From: Triplophysa rosa
Lineage: Eukaryota > Chordata > Actinopteri > Cypriniformes > Nemacheilidae
Reading direction: 5' to 3'
DNA length: 64,000 nt
Assembly: GCF_024868665.1 (NCBI RefSeq)
Contig: NC_079905.1
Coordinates: 6,798,879 to 6,862,878, forward strand
Positions 23,925 to 35,453 of this stretch are shown here, one piece after another. Each line of letters opens with the position of its first letter. Within the stretch, counting starts at the first letter, position 1. Under the pieces are notes generated by a model. The model did not search any database. It was not told the origin of the DNA and was given only the letters and a program-made list of their open reading frames with translations. The translations under genes and the position numbers were made by a program.

Positions 23925-24065
23925 CTTAAGAACACGTGACTAGCTGGTAACCAATGGGATCCAGCGGCACCTCATAAAGTTTCGAAGCAAAGTAGTAAAT
24001 TTTCATAAACAACGGCAGATTTATAGCTTCTTCGGGGCAGAGGACAGAGGTGGGGGCTGGGGAAG
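23925..24065 (-). promoter_or_regulatory. Orphan Hox-like promoter module (lost hoxa6/hoxa7?)
   Basis: On the minus strand, in order: GCTATAAATC (TATA-like), TTTATGAAAATTTAC, CTTTATGAGG, CCATTGG (inverted CCAAT, about 23951-23957) and GTCACGTG/CACGTGAC at 23933-23940. The E-box and CCAAT pairing copies the proximal promoters of hoxa4a, hoxa9a and hoxa13a, and TTTATG is a CDX-type site. No Hox gene follows. The position between hoxa5a and hoxa9a is where hoxa6 and hoxa7 lie in tetrapods, so I infer a surviving promoter or enhancer of a lost gene. Confidence 0.4.
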
Positions 24066-24929
24066 CAATGTTTGCTGCCAGACGCCATTTTACAAAAGTA
24101 ACTCACAGGAAAATAAAATAGGACCGATTTTTACGCATTAGATTTTCAGATGTAACATCCATTTGTTATAAATCTTACCCCAAAATAAAAACACACAAAG
24201 AATAGAACAATGACAGAAATCGTGACAACATAAATGTTCTATAAAATTAAAATTAATAAAGAAGTAGCCTATAAAAATGGCGGATGGTTATTGATAAGGA
24301 CCTTCATTAGACCTTTAGGCTACAATTTGATTGTAATCCGGATAAACGGCCACAATATTTCTGATACCATTTAGGGTATTTTTTTACAATTCAAAGTACA
24401 TTATTATAATTATTTGAAGGTAAATTGTATAATTTTACAACATTTTAAATAACAATAAGTGCCATAAACGCCTAGTTTTCTTTGTCCAAGTGATCACTTC
24501 ACGTGTTAAGTTTATATATTATATATATATAATAGTTGTTGTTAATAGAGCAGTAAACGGTACCATTCGAAATATGTGCCATTAAATGTGTTTACACAAT
24601 ATCACCTTAAATACACTATTTTTCTGGCTCAGACTATTTGGCTTACTGTCAGTGCTGCAGATGCAGGTGCGTCTGCTCAGCATGTATATTGTCTATCTGC
24701 GACGAACGTAAAAATCACTGATATAGGCTAGATAATGCATGCCTCAATAAAAGCCACCACATTTTCTTCTTATGTAGTGCTCGACTTTAAATTCAACGCT
24801 CACTGCTAATTGTCTGGTATTCTGCTACATTTTACATGTTTTATACATATTACAATACCGTTTTAAAGTTTGTATGCCTTATCATACGTTACAGCAAGAA
24901 AATAATGTAGGCTATTTGTCGTTTCAGTA
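24066..24929. other. AT-rich spacer
   Basis: Non-coding, AT-rich, with a short (AT)n tract near 24510-24530. Nothing else recognised. Confidence 0.5.
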
Positions 24930-25303
24930 CACTGCAAAAACTGATGTGTTAAAAAACAACACACATCACTGTGTTAATAGTATAATGACACATGCTGTGT
25001 AGATTTCTACACACATATGCATTTTATTAAAAAAATACCCCTGGAAAGATTAACACAGTAAATGTGTTATCTCCTGAAGGGAGGGCGTAATTTTAAAACT
25101 AAAAACTTTACATGGTAACACATTAATTGCTTAAAAACACACATTTGTGTGTTAAATTATCGGACACAATTTGTGTGTTAAAATGGCTTGCACACATATT
25201 GTGTTAAATTTGACACAGCATATGTTGTCCCTGAACACACTCCTTACATGTGTTAAAATTTGACACAACATGTGTCATTTTTAACACATCACTTTTTGCA
25301 GTG
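24930..25303. mobile_element. MITE-like non-autonomous DNA transposon with TIRs
   Basis: The element begins CACTGCAAAAACTGATGTG and ends with the inverted counterpart (CATCACTTTTTGCAGTG), giving terminal inverted repeats of about 25 bases, flanked by TA on both sides. The interior is filled with short ACACA/TGTGTTAA repeats in both orientations. It has no coding capacity. The superfamily is not assigned. Confidence 0.8.
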
Positions 25304-27430
25304 TATTTTGCAAGCAGACACAAAGAGAGAAATCAATTATGTAACCAGATACACATTGGAGAGCACCACATATGAGACGGAGTGAGTAATTAATTTAGTA
25401 CCACAGAGTCAAGGCATTAAAACGTTTACGACTTCACACATGATACATGAACAGCTGCATCGGTTGGGAACTGTGGCAATGGCAGGACAAGACCGGAGAC
25501 TGTAGCCTCAGTTACTAGATTCATGGGAACCATGCAGCGTTTTCATTGGAGTACTACCCAATTTGGAAATGGAGGCTTCTAAGTTCTAGCTAAATCTCCT
25601 AATATTTTAAGCATTCAGGTCTAAGCAGCAATTTAGAAATGATCACTTGCACCTTTTTTGTCAACAGAATTTATTTCCGATGCTAAAGCAAAGTGCTGAA
25701 AAAGATGATTAGGTAGGCCTACACTTTGCGACTGAGACAAAATGTACAGTATAACCACAAATTACATACTAATATATTTCTACACGTAAAGTAATCAATG
25801 TCGTACTTTATAGGGTGATATACATGCTCGCTACAGGTGGATTCATATTATTTTTATCTCTTCATTATCTCTTTATGTCACATGACCTCCTTTATGCCAC
25901 ACCCCTAATAAATAGCCAATATGTATTTCATTGGCTTCCAAATACACTCATAATACCATGAATTAAATCATGAACTAGACTCAATGCTGATGCCGAAAAT
26001 AACAAATAATTTGGTCTGAAAACGAGCATTTTAAATTTGCATTTAATTAAGAAAAGAAAGGAAAATACTCTTTCAAATAGCTTTAAAAACTACTATGTTC
26101 ACAAAGCGAAAGTATTCTATCTTTTTTTTTTGCTCTCAATATATTTTTTCACAATATCAATATTTTACAACATTTTTTATTTATTTGAACTAATTGAGCC
26201 TCAGAAGTATTGAGACATTACAAGCACGTTATGCGCCAAAAAAATCACTTAATATTCTAAAATCTACATTACCTTTTACTGATGTATTCTGTTAGGTGCA
26301 TTTAGTTTGAAGTTAATATGAATCTAAAAAAGGTTGTAAAATAACTAAGAATAGAGAATAAATTAAAATTAAAAGGAAAAAGTAATGAACATTGATAATT
26401 GTGAATATTGATAAAAACAATATATTGTAATTAAAAATAACGGATTTTTTTCTTATAAACGAATTTATTTCTTATAACATTTTGGTGTTAAAAATATCAT
26501 TAGCCTACATGTGAGAACATACAAATTCATGCGTAGGGAGAATAAGTACTTCTCCCGTCAATGAAATCGCAATGCTGTCTGAATAAAAGGCTACTGAAGT
26601 AAATTCAAAGTTAATCATTTTTGAGCAAATAAATAGTTAAAAACACTGTTTAAAGAAAATGTTTAAACAAGCCGCTTACGTCAAGAGAAAAGAAAAAGAA
26701 ATGTCTGTTATTACCGAATGACTTTCTTCCCCGGAGACAAAAAGGAGATGTTTGGACCTCAGTTTTATTAACTTTCATTATATAAAAAGGAGCAGAATTA
26801 ACCTTCCGGAAAACTCGAAATGACCAACAACGACGGAAAAATATAAAAATATATAGTTTTTATAGACCTTAATATTTTTATTTTTAATAATAACGATGTA
26901 TATGTTCAATGTAAAAAATGATTTACATTCGGACAGTGCATTTTCATTCACAGTTAACATATTTATTTCAATAAATCTTTATACTTAGTGCTGTTTTTAA
27001 GCCATTATTAAGCACCTGTGGTGTGGTCATGAAAAAGAAACGCTCAATATCATTATGTCAAGTCGTTTTTAACTAAATTTTCATTAAAATAAACTAATTT
27101 TAAAAACCAGCAGGGCCCAAGAATAGTACTAAGAAAAACGCTTGTTATTGTGTAGGCCTAGGTATCTAAACATTGCTCCAAATTAGGCTTTGCTGACATC
27201 AAGTGGTTAAACTGTAAAACAACAACAACGACTAAATTAATGATTTTGATAGGTATAGGCTTATTTTATCTCTAACCTAGAAGATTGAGCTTCGTATGTT
27301 GGATAAAACAGTTTGTACAGTATGAGAAAGAATGGGGATGAAATATTTTCTCGTGTTAGTAGCTGTTTTTTACACACCTTTTTCTGGTGAATCTGAAATC
27401 TCTATTTGTGTATAACTTAGGCCTGCACAA
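25304..27430. other. AT-rich spacer
   Basis: Non-coding DNA between the MITE and the denser blocks downstream of hoxa9a. Nothing recognised beyond poly-A/T tracts. Confidence 0.5.
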
Positions 27431-28080
27431 AGGGTGTTTTAGGGTGCCGTAGGGCGAAATGCAATCAAAGAGACCAATAAAACTAGATTGTTTCCGCTGG
27501 CTTTTTTGTGCACACAGTCGAGTCTCACTGAAGGCAGGTGGGAATGAGGGGGAAAACTCTCCAAATGGGAACTGGGCCTCTGGAAATGGTCTAATTGTGT
27601 CTGGACGGTCATAAAGCCATTGAACGCGGAATGCCAGACAGTGTTGCCGAGTCTACGATTCATGGCCCTGACGCGAGGCCTTCGAAGTCAACATCCTTTT
27701 GGATACCTACGTCTACCATCATCTAACGTCCACTAGGCTATACTGTAGACCTTGTAAAATATCTATTAATATGGTTTGATGTCTGCAAGAGACAGCATCT
27801 AACATGGCAGCCCATCCCATTATCGTTATTAACAAAAGTGCATCGTCATGGAGGCAAGGACGCAGGTCCATTCTTTTAATTCCATAGATTCATGCACACA
27901 TGGCGCATAATTTACTGGCCTCATCTGTCGAGCCTCACAACATCTTTGTTGTGTTGCGTTCTCTCGCCTCGCAGCGCTTTGCACCCCATAAACGGTTATA
28001 GCGGTAATTGTCTTTTATGGCAGTATGCAGCTAACAACCTCATCTGCCAGACGGGTCAGTAGACGAGACTGTTTTTCCAA
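27430..28080. promoter_or_regulatory. Enhancer-like dense blocks downstream of hoxa9a
   Basis: Two blocks of balanced composition (about 27460-27700 and 27880-28075) stand out from AT-rich surroundings. They contain GGTCATAAAGCCATTG, CCCATAAACGG and TTTTATGGCAG, motifs typical of CDX and posterior Hox binding. A 74-codon minus-strand ORF in the first block is not convincing as coding. Conservation is expected but not tested. Confidence 0.35.
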
Positions 28081-29266
28081 ACCTGAATGCAGGTCTTTGA
28101 AAAATCTAAAGGCTGTCTTAGTTAAAATATGTGCGTTTGTTTGAGATAAAGGGAGGGAAATGATGAGAATATTATTTCCTGCAAACATAAAACATTACAT
28201 TTTACCCCTGAAAAGCTACTTTATTTTTTTTACAAATAACCATCTTTCTTATTCTGCCCAAAAATGATAATCTTTTAAAATAATCCCTTATGTTTAGATA
28301 CCTCTTTCCACCAAAGCCAGTAAAGCAAATCTTTAAATAAACTAAATAACTAAATAAGAACATAAACATAGGCTAACTGAAAATAAGATATTCATAAAAG
28401 CAGAAGCTATCAACTTCGCACAACCTAGTACATGCAATTTGTCTCATGCATTTTGTACATTTTAAATCCTCGTTTAAAATTTCACGAGGATTAGAAAATT
28501 TCGTAGACACTTGTTTGGAGATATGATTTGCTTTTATTATTCAATAAATAAATCACAAATTACATCTGAGAAGTTTCATAATCAAAACATATTCGTGGCG
28601 GTCAATTGACCATGAGGTATTCGTAAAGTTGCCTACAGTGCTACTACAGTTTCATAACTATTTTAACTTGTCCCTGTTTGTCTTTTATAATACTATATCG
28701 GCTGATATGGCGTGAACATTTTTAACGACTTAAAAAGTAATATATAGGTATATAGGTAGTGTTATTTTACGCAATGTATTATACTATTTGTCATAATTTA
28801 TCATTTGTTAGATTTTGTCATGACTGTAAAAAGGGCCGTGGCCACATAAACCCCTACGTGTATAAACTTTACATAAACAGGGGCCCAGTCTCCCCCACAT
28901 GAAAACAATTAAGAAACTGCTACAAAACGAAAGAAAACTATTAATAAGACGTCCGAAACACATACTGGTATGCTAGGCTACTATCTAAGTGGAATATCAC
29001 ATATAGCTCCATAGTCATTTCTAATAAAATTGGAATCAAATGAAATACAGAGCTCATAGAAGGCTGTGAATTAACGAATGTTTAAATCAGCAAGAATCAC
29101 ATATGACAGTCATTTAGCCCAATCCAAAGACTAGACCCTTGCATGCTTTAAAACAATGGACAATTATATCTTGTTTGAAGGAATGACACAAGTATATGTA
29201 AAATCCCAACGACATAATTCCAGCAAATGGATGGATCGTTCCTCATCCTCACCTACACGAAGTGTT
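28081..29266 (-). other. hoxa9a downstream flank and probable 3' UTR
   Basis: AT-rich. The segment next to hoxa9a is presumably its 3' UTR. A block near 28830-28890 carries CCACATAAACCCC and TACATAAACAGG. The exact poly(A) site is not determined. Confidence 0.35.
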
Positions 29267-30252
29267 TTACTCTCGCTCGTCCTTCGTTCCGTCCTTGTTA
29301 AATTTTTTCCTCTTCATCCTGCGGTTTTGGAACCAAATTTTGACCTGCCTCTCCGTAAGGTTCAGAAGACGGGCGACCTCGTACCTGCGGTCGCGCGTGA
29401 GGTAAGTGTTAAATAAAAACTCTTTCTCCAGCTCGAGGATCTGGTGCTTAGTATAAGGGCATCGTTTTTTACGCGAAGAGCTCGCGTGAAGCCAGTTGGA
29501 CACAGGGTTGTCTGAGAAAAGGTAGAGGGAAAGGTAGGAGGGTTCGAAATCATAAACGAGCACTGAATAGTTTTAATACAAGAACCAAATCCAGAACACA
29601 GAATAAATCTAAATTACTCAAAAGCCTCACCATTCTCAAAGCACTATCTGAAACAGGGATCTTTACATGCACGATTTTCACAGCAAAATACAGTGCGCCT
29701 CACATTAAGAAAATAATTTTGAAGAACTTTACCTGGATCAACGACCGGTTTCTCGTCAATCTCGGAGTCCCTTTCAGCAGCCTGCCCAGACACCGTCTCT
29801 GTCTCGGCAGGACATCCGCCGTTAGTGAAGTCCACAGAAGAAGGCACACCATGCGAACTGGCCTGTGCGCCATCATAATTTGTTCTATGTGTATCAGGTT
29901 TGGAATGGTAGTTATTGTGGACCACCGGTGGTTCAGTGAGAGGCAGTCCACAAGGCGAGTCCAACAGCCAAGACTGCACGTAATCCCCAACTACAGGAGG
30001 ATGCGTATGCGGCTGGTACACTAGAGGCACACCACTGGAAAAATGCGTTTGGATGTGGCCCCAACCTGCGCCACCATACACAGGTTGCTTTGATGGAAAT
30101 GTGCAGGGACCGAGCTCTGTGTGGTCTGTGGGTATAACAGAGGGCCTGGCGTGCGGGATGAGCGCTGAGCCTGAGGAGAAGCGAGTCTCCTCGTTCTCCG
30201 GTAAAATAAGCGAGTCAACGTAGTATCCTGTCAGAGCGCCGGATGTCGACAT
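29267..30252 (-). CDS. hoxa9a: Homeobox protein Hox-A9a, two exons
   Basis: Posterior (Abd-B type) Hox transcription factor of group 9, acting in trunk and appendage patterning. Exon 1 is 29733-30252 and exon 2 is 29267-29511; the joined frame is 254 aa. The start [16 protein letters not shown] is the group-9 N-terminus. The Pbx-contact tryptophan is in [10 protein letters not shown] near residue 180, followed directly by the homeodomain near 186-245 ([31 protein letters not shown]). The group-9 order [13 protein letters not shown] is present. The 221 bp phase-1 intron has donor CCAG|GTAAAG and acceptor TCTCAG|ACAAC. The C-terminus is short after the homeodomain, as usual. Confidence 0.97.
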
Positions 30253-30272
30253 GGCGGGGTCGCACTTTCATG

Positions 30273-30285
30273 CACACACACACAC
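30273..30285. repeat. Short (CA)n tract in hoxa9a 5' UTR region
   Basis: About six CA units about 20-30 bases upstream of the hoxa9a start. Confidence 0.9.
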
Positions 30286-30405
30286 ATAAAAACACTAACA
30301 CACACATACAGTAACACGCTCGCAAAATAACAATCTGTGGAAATGGAGAGGCACCCCCTCACAAAGCTCCGGTCAGCTAATAAGTTAGGAGCAGACTGCC
30401 ATTTG

Positions 30406-30428
30406 ATTGGCTGAGGTGCGCACGTGAC
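30406..30428 (-). promoter_or_regulatory. hoxa9a proximal promoter: CCAAT and E-box
   Basis: ATTGG (CCAAT on the minus strand) at 30406-30410 and CACGTGAC at 30421-30428, about 155-175 bp upstream of the ATG. Confidence 0.55.
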
Positions 30429-32025
30429 CATTAGAAGAGGACAAAAAATAAATCAATAGAAATAAAGATTGCTTTACCCTAATTATACAATTCTTTCCTG
30501 TAACTACAACTGTCAAATGTGAAATTATGAAAATTAATGCGCACATCTATGTCCACATAAAATTCCATTTAAAATAACTTTTCTCTGAACAGATTATGTC
30601 TTTCAAAGCAAAATATTGATGAAATCCCTCGAATTGACTTATTCTGACCGTTCTGCAGAATACTGCAAAATAGAATTTATGAAAATAAAAAGAAAAATTA
30701 TATAATCCGTTGACACCCTGTATTAAAATCATTTTTTTAGGAATGGCTTGTTTTGTGCTTCAAGCTAGTGTTTTCTGTAATGTTTGCGAATTTATCTTTA
30801 ACAATGTAACCATGAAATTAAAATTAGTACAGATATTTCTATGCACGTCATCTGGTTTAAAAGGGGTAATTAACAAGGTCAGATAACGTCGTCCATATCA
30901 GTAATTCCCTTACTTGGTTTTCAGTCATTTCCATTTCTTTTTTTATTTTAAAATGTTCAGTATGAATGAGATTGATACCGTAATGATAAACAGTATGAAC
31001 AGAAAAAAATAAGCTTAATAGACGTGCGGCTATCGATTGTCCAGCTTTTATTTTTATTGTTTAACTTTGTTGCAATATGGATAAATTATATAAAACAATA
31101 CACAAATGCAGGCTGTAGTAAAAAAGCATTTATCCATGTAAGTAAACAATGTCCTATATATATCACTAATTTAACAAATGATAGACTGAATACGTATAAT
31201 ATAATATATGTTACATTCAGCTAAACATACATTTCATTTAATGTATCTTTTATTATATTTCTTCTGCTTAATAGAACGGACAAAAACGTCAACCAAGCCA
31301 AAATTGTATCTGACTATTTTGACTTAAAACTTATACACCATTTTTACAAACTACAGAATTGACAAAATAGCGATACAATGAATACTAATACACAGTAATT
31401 TACAATGTGTTCAATGCAACAATCACCGTCCAATAAAGGAATTTTTGACGTTTCATGTACACAAAAATTGTTTTAAAACGCAAAAGTACAAGATATTTTT
31501 CAGCACACGCAAAACAAAATTAATTTAGGAGAATTGACATTAGTTATAAAATCATAGGACTCTCAAGAAAAAACGATGAGTTAGTGTTTCATGAACAGGG
31601 AAAAGGGAAAAGGGGAAAACACTAACTTTATAACCTATAATCTCATCATACCTATTAGGAAAATGTAGCCTAATAAACGTAATAAAAATAGAAACTCTAA
31701 TGGGTATCCTACGTCAAACAAAATGCAGGAATAGACAACAACGTCGTATTTAAAGCATAACAAAAATATTATTTATATGCAAAATTATAAAATCCTCCTG
31801 TATCCATTCTGATCATCTCTGTACCTGTGAGCATTCAGTAAAAAAATGAATATATATATACAAATATAATTCTTTATTTGCATGTTCACACTGCTAAGAG
31901 GTCCACTAATTACCAGAAGGACATGCCGGACGATTTTCCTTTTACAGCAGGAAACACCACTACTCAAGAAAGAAAAAGAGACGGAAACAACATGCCACTT
32001 TGAGGCTGTAAACGGCACAGGGGTG
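30429..32025. other. hoxa9a upstream spacer
   Basis: AT-rich non-coding DNA leading to the miR-196 region. A GGGGTAATTAACAAGGTCA string near 30863 is the only motif that stood out. Overlapping ORFs on both strands at 31785-32190 are not recognisable proteins. Confidence 0.4.
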
Positions 32026-32330
32026 TTTGTTAACACGGTCGAGTTAGCACAACCACAATGCCTTTTAGGTACAGATAAATTCCCTTTGGTTGTGCGGCAG
32101 TGCCACCATAAAGCCGATCTTTTGTGTTTAGCCACCTTAGGCGCAAAAGTGAGGATGTTGGGTCTTTTGAGCTCTCTTGCGCGCCACTGATGTCGCTGTT
32201 TCCCACAGCCCCCGAGGCTCGATTTCGGCTTTGTGGACGTAACCTAGGCCTTGTCAAGTCCTGTCTGCATTGAGCTCGAGGACAAATCAACGTCTAGCTT
32301 TAGTCCCGTTCACCAGCAATATACAAATTA
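32026..32330. promoter_or_regulatory. Dense block downstream of miR-196
   Basis: A GC-richer block about 200-500 bases 3' of the miR-196 hairpin on its strand. It could be part of the pri-miRNA, a distal hoxa9a leader exon or an enhancer. No protein homology was recognised in the ORFs crossing it. Confidence 0.3.
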
Positions 32331-32489
32331 AACAATGTGACAATGATTGTTGAAACCGCATTAAAAAATATGTGTTGCATTTCGTAGAATAAAAAGTAAT
32401 TCAGGCAGTAAAATATATTCTAGTCTCGATGCCCGCTATATATGATGCAAAAATGTAATATCGTAGGCTAAAGACGAATTAAACTGGGG

Positions 32490-32565
32490 TAATTAAGACA
32501 GTTTCATGTTGCAGAGTTTAACTATACAATCCCAACAACATGAAACTACCTAAACCACTCGGCAG
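32490..32565 (-). ncRNA. mir196: miR-196 precursor hairpin
   Basis: The plus strand 32531-32552 is the exact reverse complement of the 22-nt miR-196a (minus-strand 5' TAGGTAGTTTCATG...). The opposite arm (about 32495-32516) holds GCAACATGAAACTG, which pairs with GTTTCATGTTG of the mature arm in an unbroken 11-bp core, with wobbles outward and a short loop. The position 5' of hoxa9a on the Hox strand is the known site of the HoxA-cluster mir-196. The miRNA is known to repress Hox mRNAs, notably of group 8. The copy suffix cannot be fixed from sequence alone. Confidence 0.95.
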
Positions 32566-33379
32566 TCTGGTTCAAAACATCTGACAACTTAAAGGCTATT
32601 CTAAACAAACCGCTGGCATTTTCTTGCCGCCATCCATAATGCATATCTATAAAAGCAGTGTAACATTGTTTTCTTAACATTTACATGACTAAATTTTAAT
32701 CATAAATTGCACAATTCCGATAAAAAAAAACTTACCTGCGTTCGTTTAAATATAACAGCGCAAAAACAACGTATATTTCCATTGCCAGAAATCCTAGTGT
32801 TCTTATTCCTGCCTCCATCCAGTCTATACTGAGGGTAGTCACTCTGAAAAGCTATAGCCTCATAAAGTAACCAGCAATAAAACGTCACAAAAGCGGACTA
32901 AACTCGCTATAATACTACGACGTCCATACATGTTGCGGTACTTTGCTGAGATATAATCAAACCATTTCCGCCATAATAGAAAATGTGAAACAATGTAAAA
33001 TAATAATAGCAAAAATCTCCCAGAATGTCCCAGAAAGCAATGTACACGAAATCAAAGCTCAGCAAATGTCAAGTAAATTCATAGGCAAAATATAGGCTAC
33101 ACAATTAAAAATAAATAAACTGTATAGAAGCACATTACCAGTAAAACACTGAAATGAACGTGTTTTTTGTTGTTGGTTGTTTTAGCCATGCAGACCTTCT
33201 TAATAGCTGATCTTTGAACTCACACATAGGCCTATATTGTTTCTATAGCACAATGATGTATGTGCTAATAAGCATTTAAAAATATTAGAGTATGTCTAGG
33301 CCAATGGCATGTAAAGACCAAAGCGCAGCAATTTACATTTGACATGTTTGTAAATGAACCAAAATGATAACTGGATCAA
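32566..33379. other. Spacer between miR-196 and hoxa10a remnant
   Basis: AT-rich. It presumably includes the upstream part of the primary miR-196 transcript. No other feature is supported. Confidence 0.4.
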
Positions 33380-33640
33380 ACAGGGACATGAACGCAACTA
33401 ATCCGAGAGAAAATTAAAAACGCGCTGTTTTGTCAAATATTATCATAATGTTTATTGTTCATGACTTGCCTGTTGATCAGGTACAGGCTGCGTCTGATTT
33501 CTAGGCGGCGCTCATGAGTCAAGTACATAGCCTACTGAAGAGGAACTCCTTTTTCTTGAGGTTTTGCGTTTGTTGTTTTGACAGTACTTCTTCCGGTAGC
33601 CTAGTATCCCTAGCCGTTAGCTGAGCACTCCGTGCCTCTT
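33380..33640 (-). pseudogene. hoxa10a: Decayed hoxa10a homeobox exon
   Basis: On the minus strand, 33537-33620 reads LTAR, eleven residues, then KQQT and KKKEFLF, following the Hox10 pattern LTAK, eleven residues, KHQT and EKEFLF around the start of the homeodomain. Eight bases replace the expected three after TTC at 33537, a net 5-base insertion that shifts the frame. The new frame, 33460-33528, reads MYLTHERRLEIRRS then LYLINRQV; 16 of 23 residues match human HOXA10 by my count. ERRLEI separates Hox10 from Hox9 (DRRYEV) and Hox11 (EKRLQL). After this the recognition helix dissolves, with only ragged similarity to about 33380. The position between miR-196 and hoxa11a is exactly where hoxa10a belongs. 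It cannot encode a homeodomain. Confidence 0.85.
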
Positions 33641-34189
33641 CTAAGCGATGAAACACATGCATTGTAAAAGCACATACCGAAATATCATGTTTGTTTAATG
33701 GTCTACTGTGCACATTAAACTATACATTAAACCACGAACAGCAAGGAAAGTATACAAATTTAAAGGAAAAATATAAATTATGAAATATTTTAGACTTAAG
33801 TCTGGATAAGCAAATGCATAACTACTCATGTAAGCATATGCTTTATTTAGTATTTCTATTTGAATTTTCTTTATTATGATTGCACAGATGCGTTTTGTTG
33901 ATTTTTATCATTCAGCACGTCACCTGACATTTAATATCATACTCGTCTACTCAAACTGAAGCCATGCCAGCATATTCTTTTTACTCTCTGAAAATATACC
34001 ATTTAAAATAACAATGCGTTTTTTGAAATTTACATCTATTTGGTGCTGTTCAAGTCAGAACAACAACATAAGGCATAGTGTACACCAGATTAGTCTAACA
34101 ACGATAAATACAATATCAAGTTAACATATAGGCCTATACCATAACACTAGATATTTAGGTTGCCTCACCTTTGACACAATTCACAGACT

Positions 34190-34400
34190 TACTCCTGCTC
34201 TGTAGGCCCAAAGGATAGCCGTATGCAATTAGCAGTGTTTGGTTCCCAAAACATTTTGGGTTTGCTGGGTAAATGTCCCTTTTGCCACCAATAGCTGGAG
34301 GCACTAACACATCTCCATCTCGCTCTCTTGATAATGCCGTATTTGAACCAAGAGTGCATATCAGCAGAAGTATTTGATCCTAAGGCAAATATGATACGGG
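34190..34400 (-). pseudogene. hoxa10a: Possible hoxa10a exon 1 remnant
   Basis: On the minus strand three short stretches fall in the order of Hox10 exon 1: a run near 34320-34345 resembling the codons for SLIS.ARG near the Hox10 start, AGCTATT...CAAAAGGG followed by ATTTACC (compare SYYQNGG.YLP), and GGCCTACAGAGC near 34200 (compare YGLQS). They are in different frames and separated by unrelated sequence. The comparison is by eye against remembered family features, so it is tentative. The distance to the homeobox remnant is about 0.6 kb, plausible for a Hox10 intron. Confidence 0.35.
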
Positions 34401-34409
34401 TCACAAACA

Positions 34410-34860
34410 TCTAGTGAACTCTAGTCCTTCCTCAAGTCGAGCAGACAACAGCCCGGTTTTCCTAAACGTAAACGCGCACATAAACTGTGCGTCACGACTT
34501 TGTTTCTCACAATTCCGCCTTGCTCGGCATTCATCCAAACGTGTTTTAGTAATGTTTCGCTTTAATGTCGTGGTAGACCCCAGCTCCTGATGATGGTGTA
34601 GGCGGCAGATTCAGTCCGCTTATCAATTAGCACAAGACGCTCACTCCCCATCTCGCTGGATGTAGTCTAGACGCCATTACCGACAGGTGTTTTTGGCTGT
34701 AATGAACCAGAGAGCACATTGGTAGGCATTGTCATTTACCTTGTTTAACACGCTGGATGTGCTGAGGTTAAGTGCATACCAGTAGGGAACACAAAACCAC
34801 ACCCCCATCTCTGCGTCACCTTTACAGTAGCAGCAGCTTGTGCAGAAAAGAATATGTACG
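34410..34860 (-). promoter_or_regulatory. Dense block upstream of the hoxa10a remnant
   Basis: About 400 bases of balanced composition (includes CTGATGATGGTGTAGG and TTATCAATTAGC) lie where a hoxa10a 5' UTR and promoter would have been. It may be a surviving enhancer. No CACGTGA E-box is present, unlike the intact genes. Confidence 0.3.
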
Positions 34861-35306
34861 GTGAATGGATTTCTGCTTTGAAATTTGCCTTCTAAACTAT
34901 TTTAGACAAGATAAAGGAATATTTTATTCAAATAATTAAATATAAAAGAGAAAATGAAGTAAAAACAAACTATAATGGTTAGCTTATAAATATTTTTGTA
35001 AATTATTATAAACATTGCATATTTCTGGTGATGAAAAGTCCTGACATATACATAATATTACCCTTTCAAATGTATTTCATCATATAGCCTAAAATAAAAT
35101 TTAACTACATGAAGAACCACGTCACTCATTACTACAATTTACACTGATCAAATGACATAGCCTTGTTGAAACGAGGTTGTTTGAAGTTTAAGCAAACAGG
35201 AAAACGTTTTTGTAAATTCTACTTTTAATATACAATAATAGCCCAATATTAATAAGATACGGCGAAGTATTTATTATTGTTAATTTATACGACGACGATT
35301 TATTAC

Positions 35307-35367
35307 AACTACTACTACTAATATAGTAGTAGTAGTAGTAGTAGTAATAATAATAATAATAATAATG
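35307..35367. repeat. Compound trinucleotide microsatellite
   Basis: (ACT)n, a short ATAT, then (AGT)n and (AAT)n. The ACT and AGT arms are reverse complements, so the tract could form a hairpin or cruciform. Confidence 0.95.
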
Positions 35368-35453
35368 ACAATAATAATTAATACTGTAATACTTTAGCAC
35401 AGATGTGCCTATTTGTAATCCACATCAGTAAGAAAATTTCTTTCAGTAAGAAA

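Noticed and set aside
20991..29266. Decayed hoxa6a or hoxa7a homeobox
   Set aside because: No homeodomain-like stretch seen by eye in either strand; only the promoter-like module is suggestive. A sensitive tblastn would be decisive.
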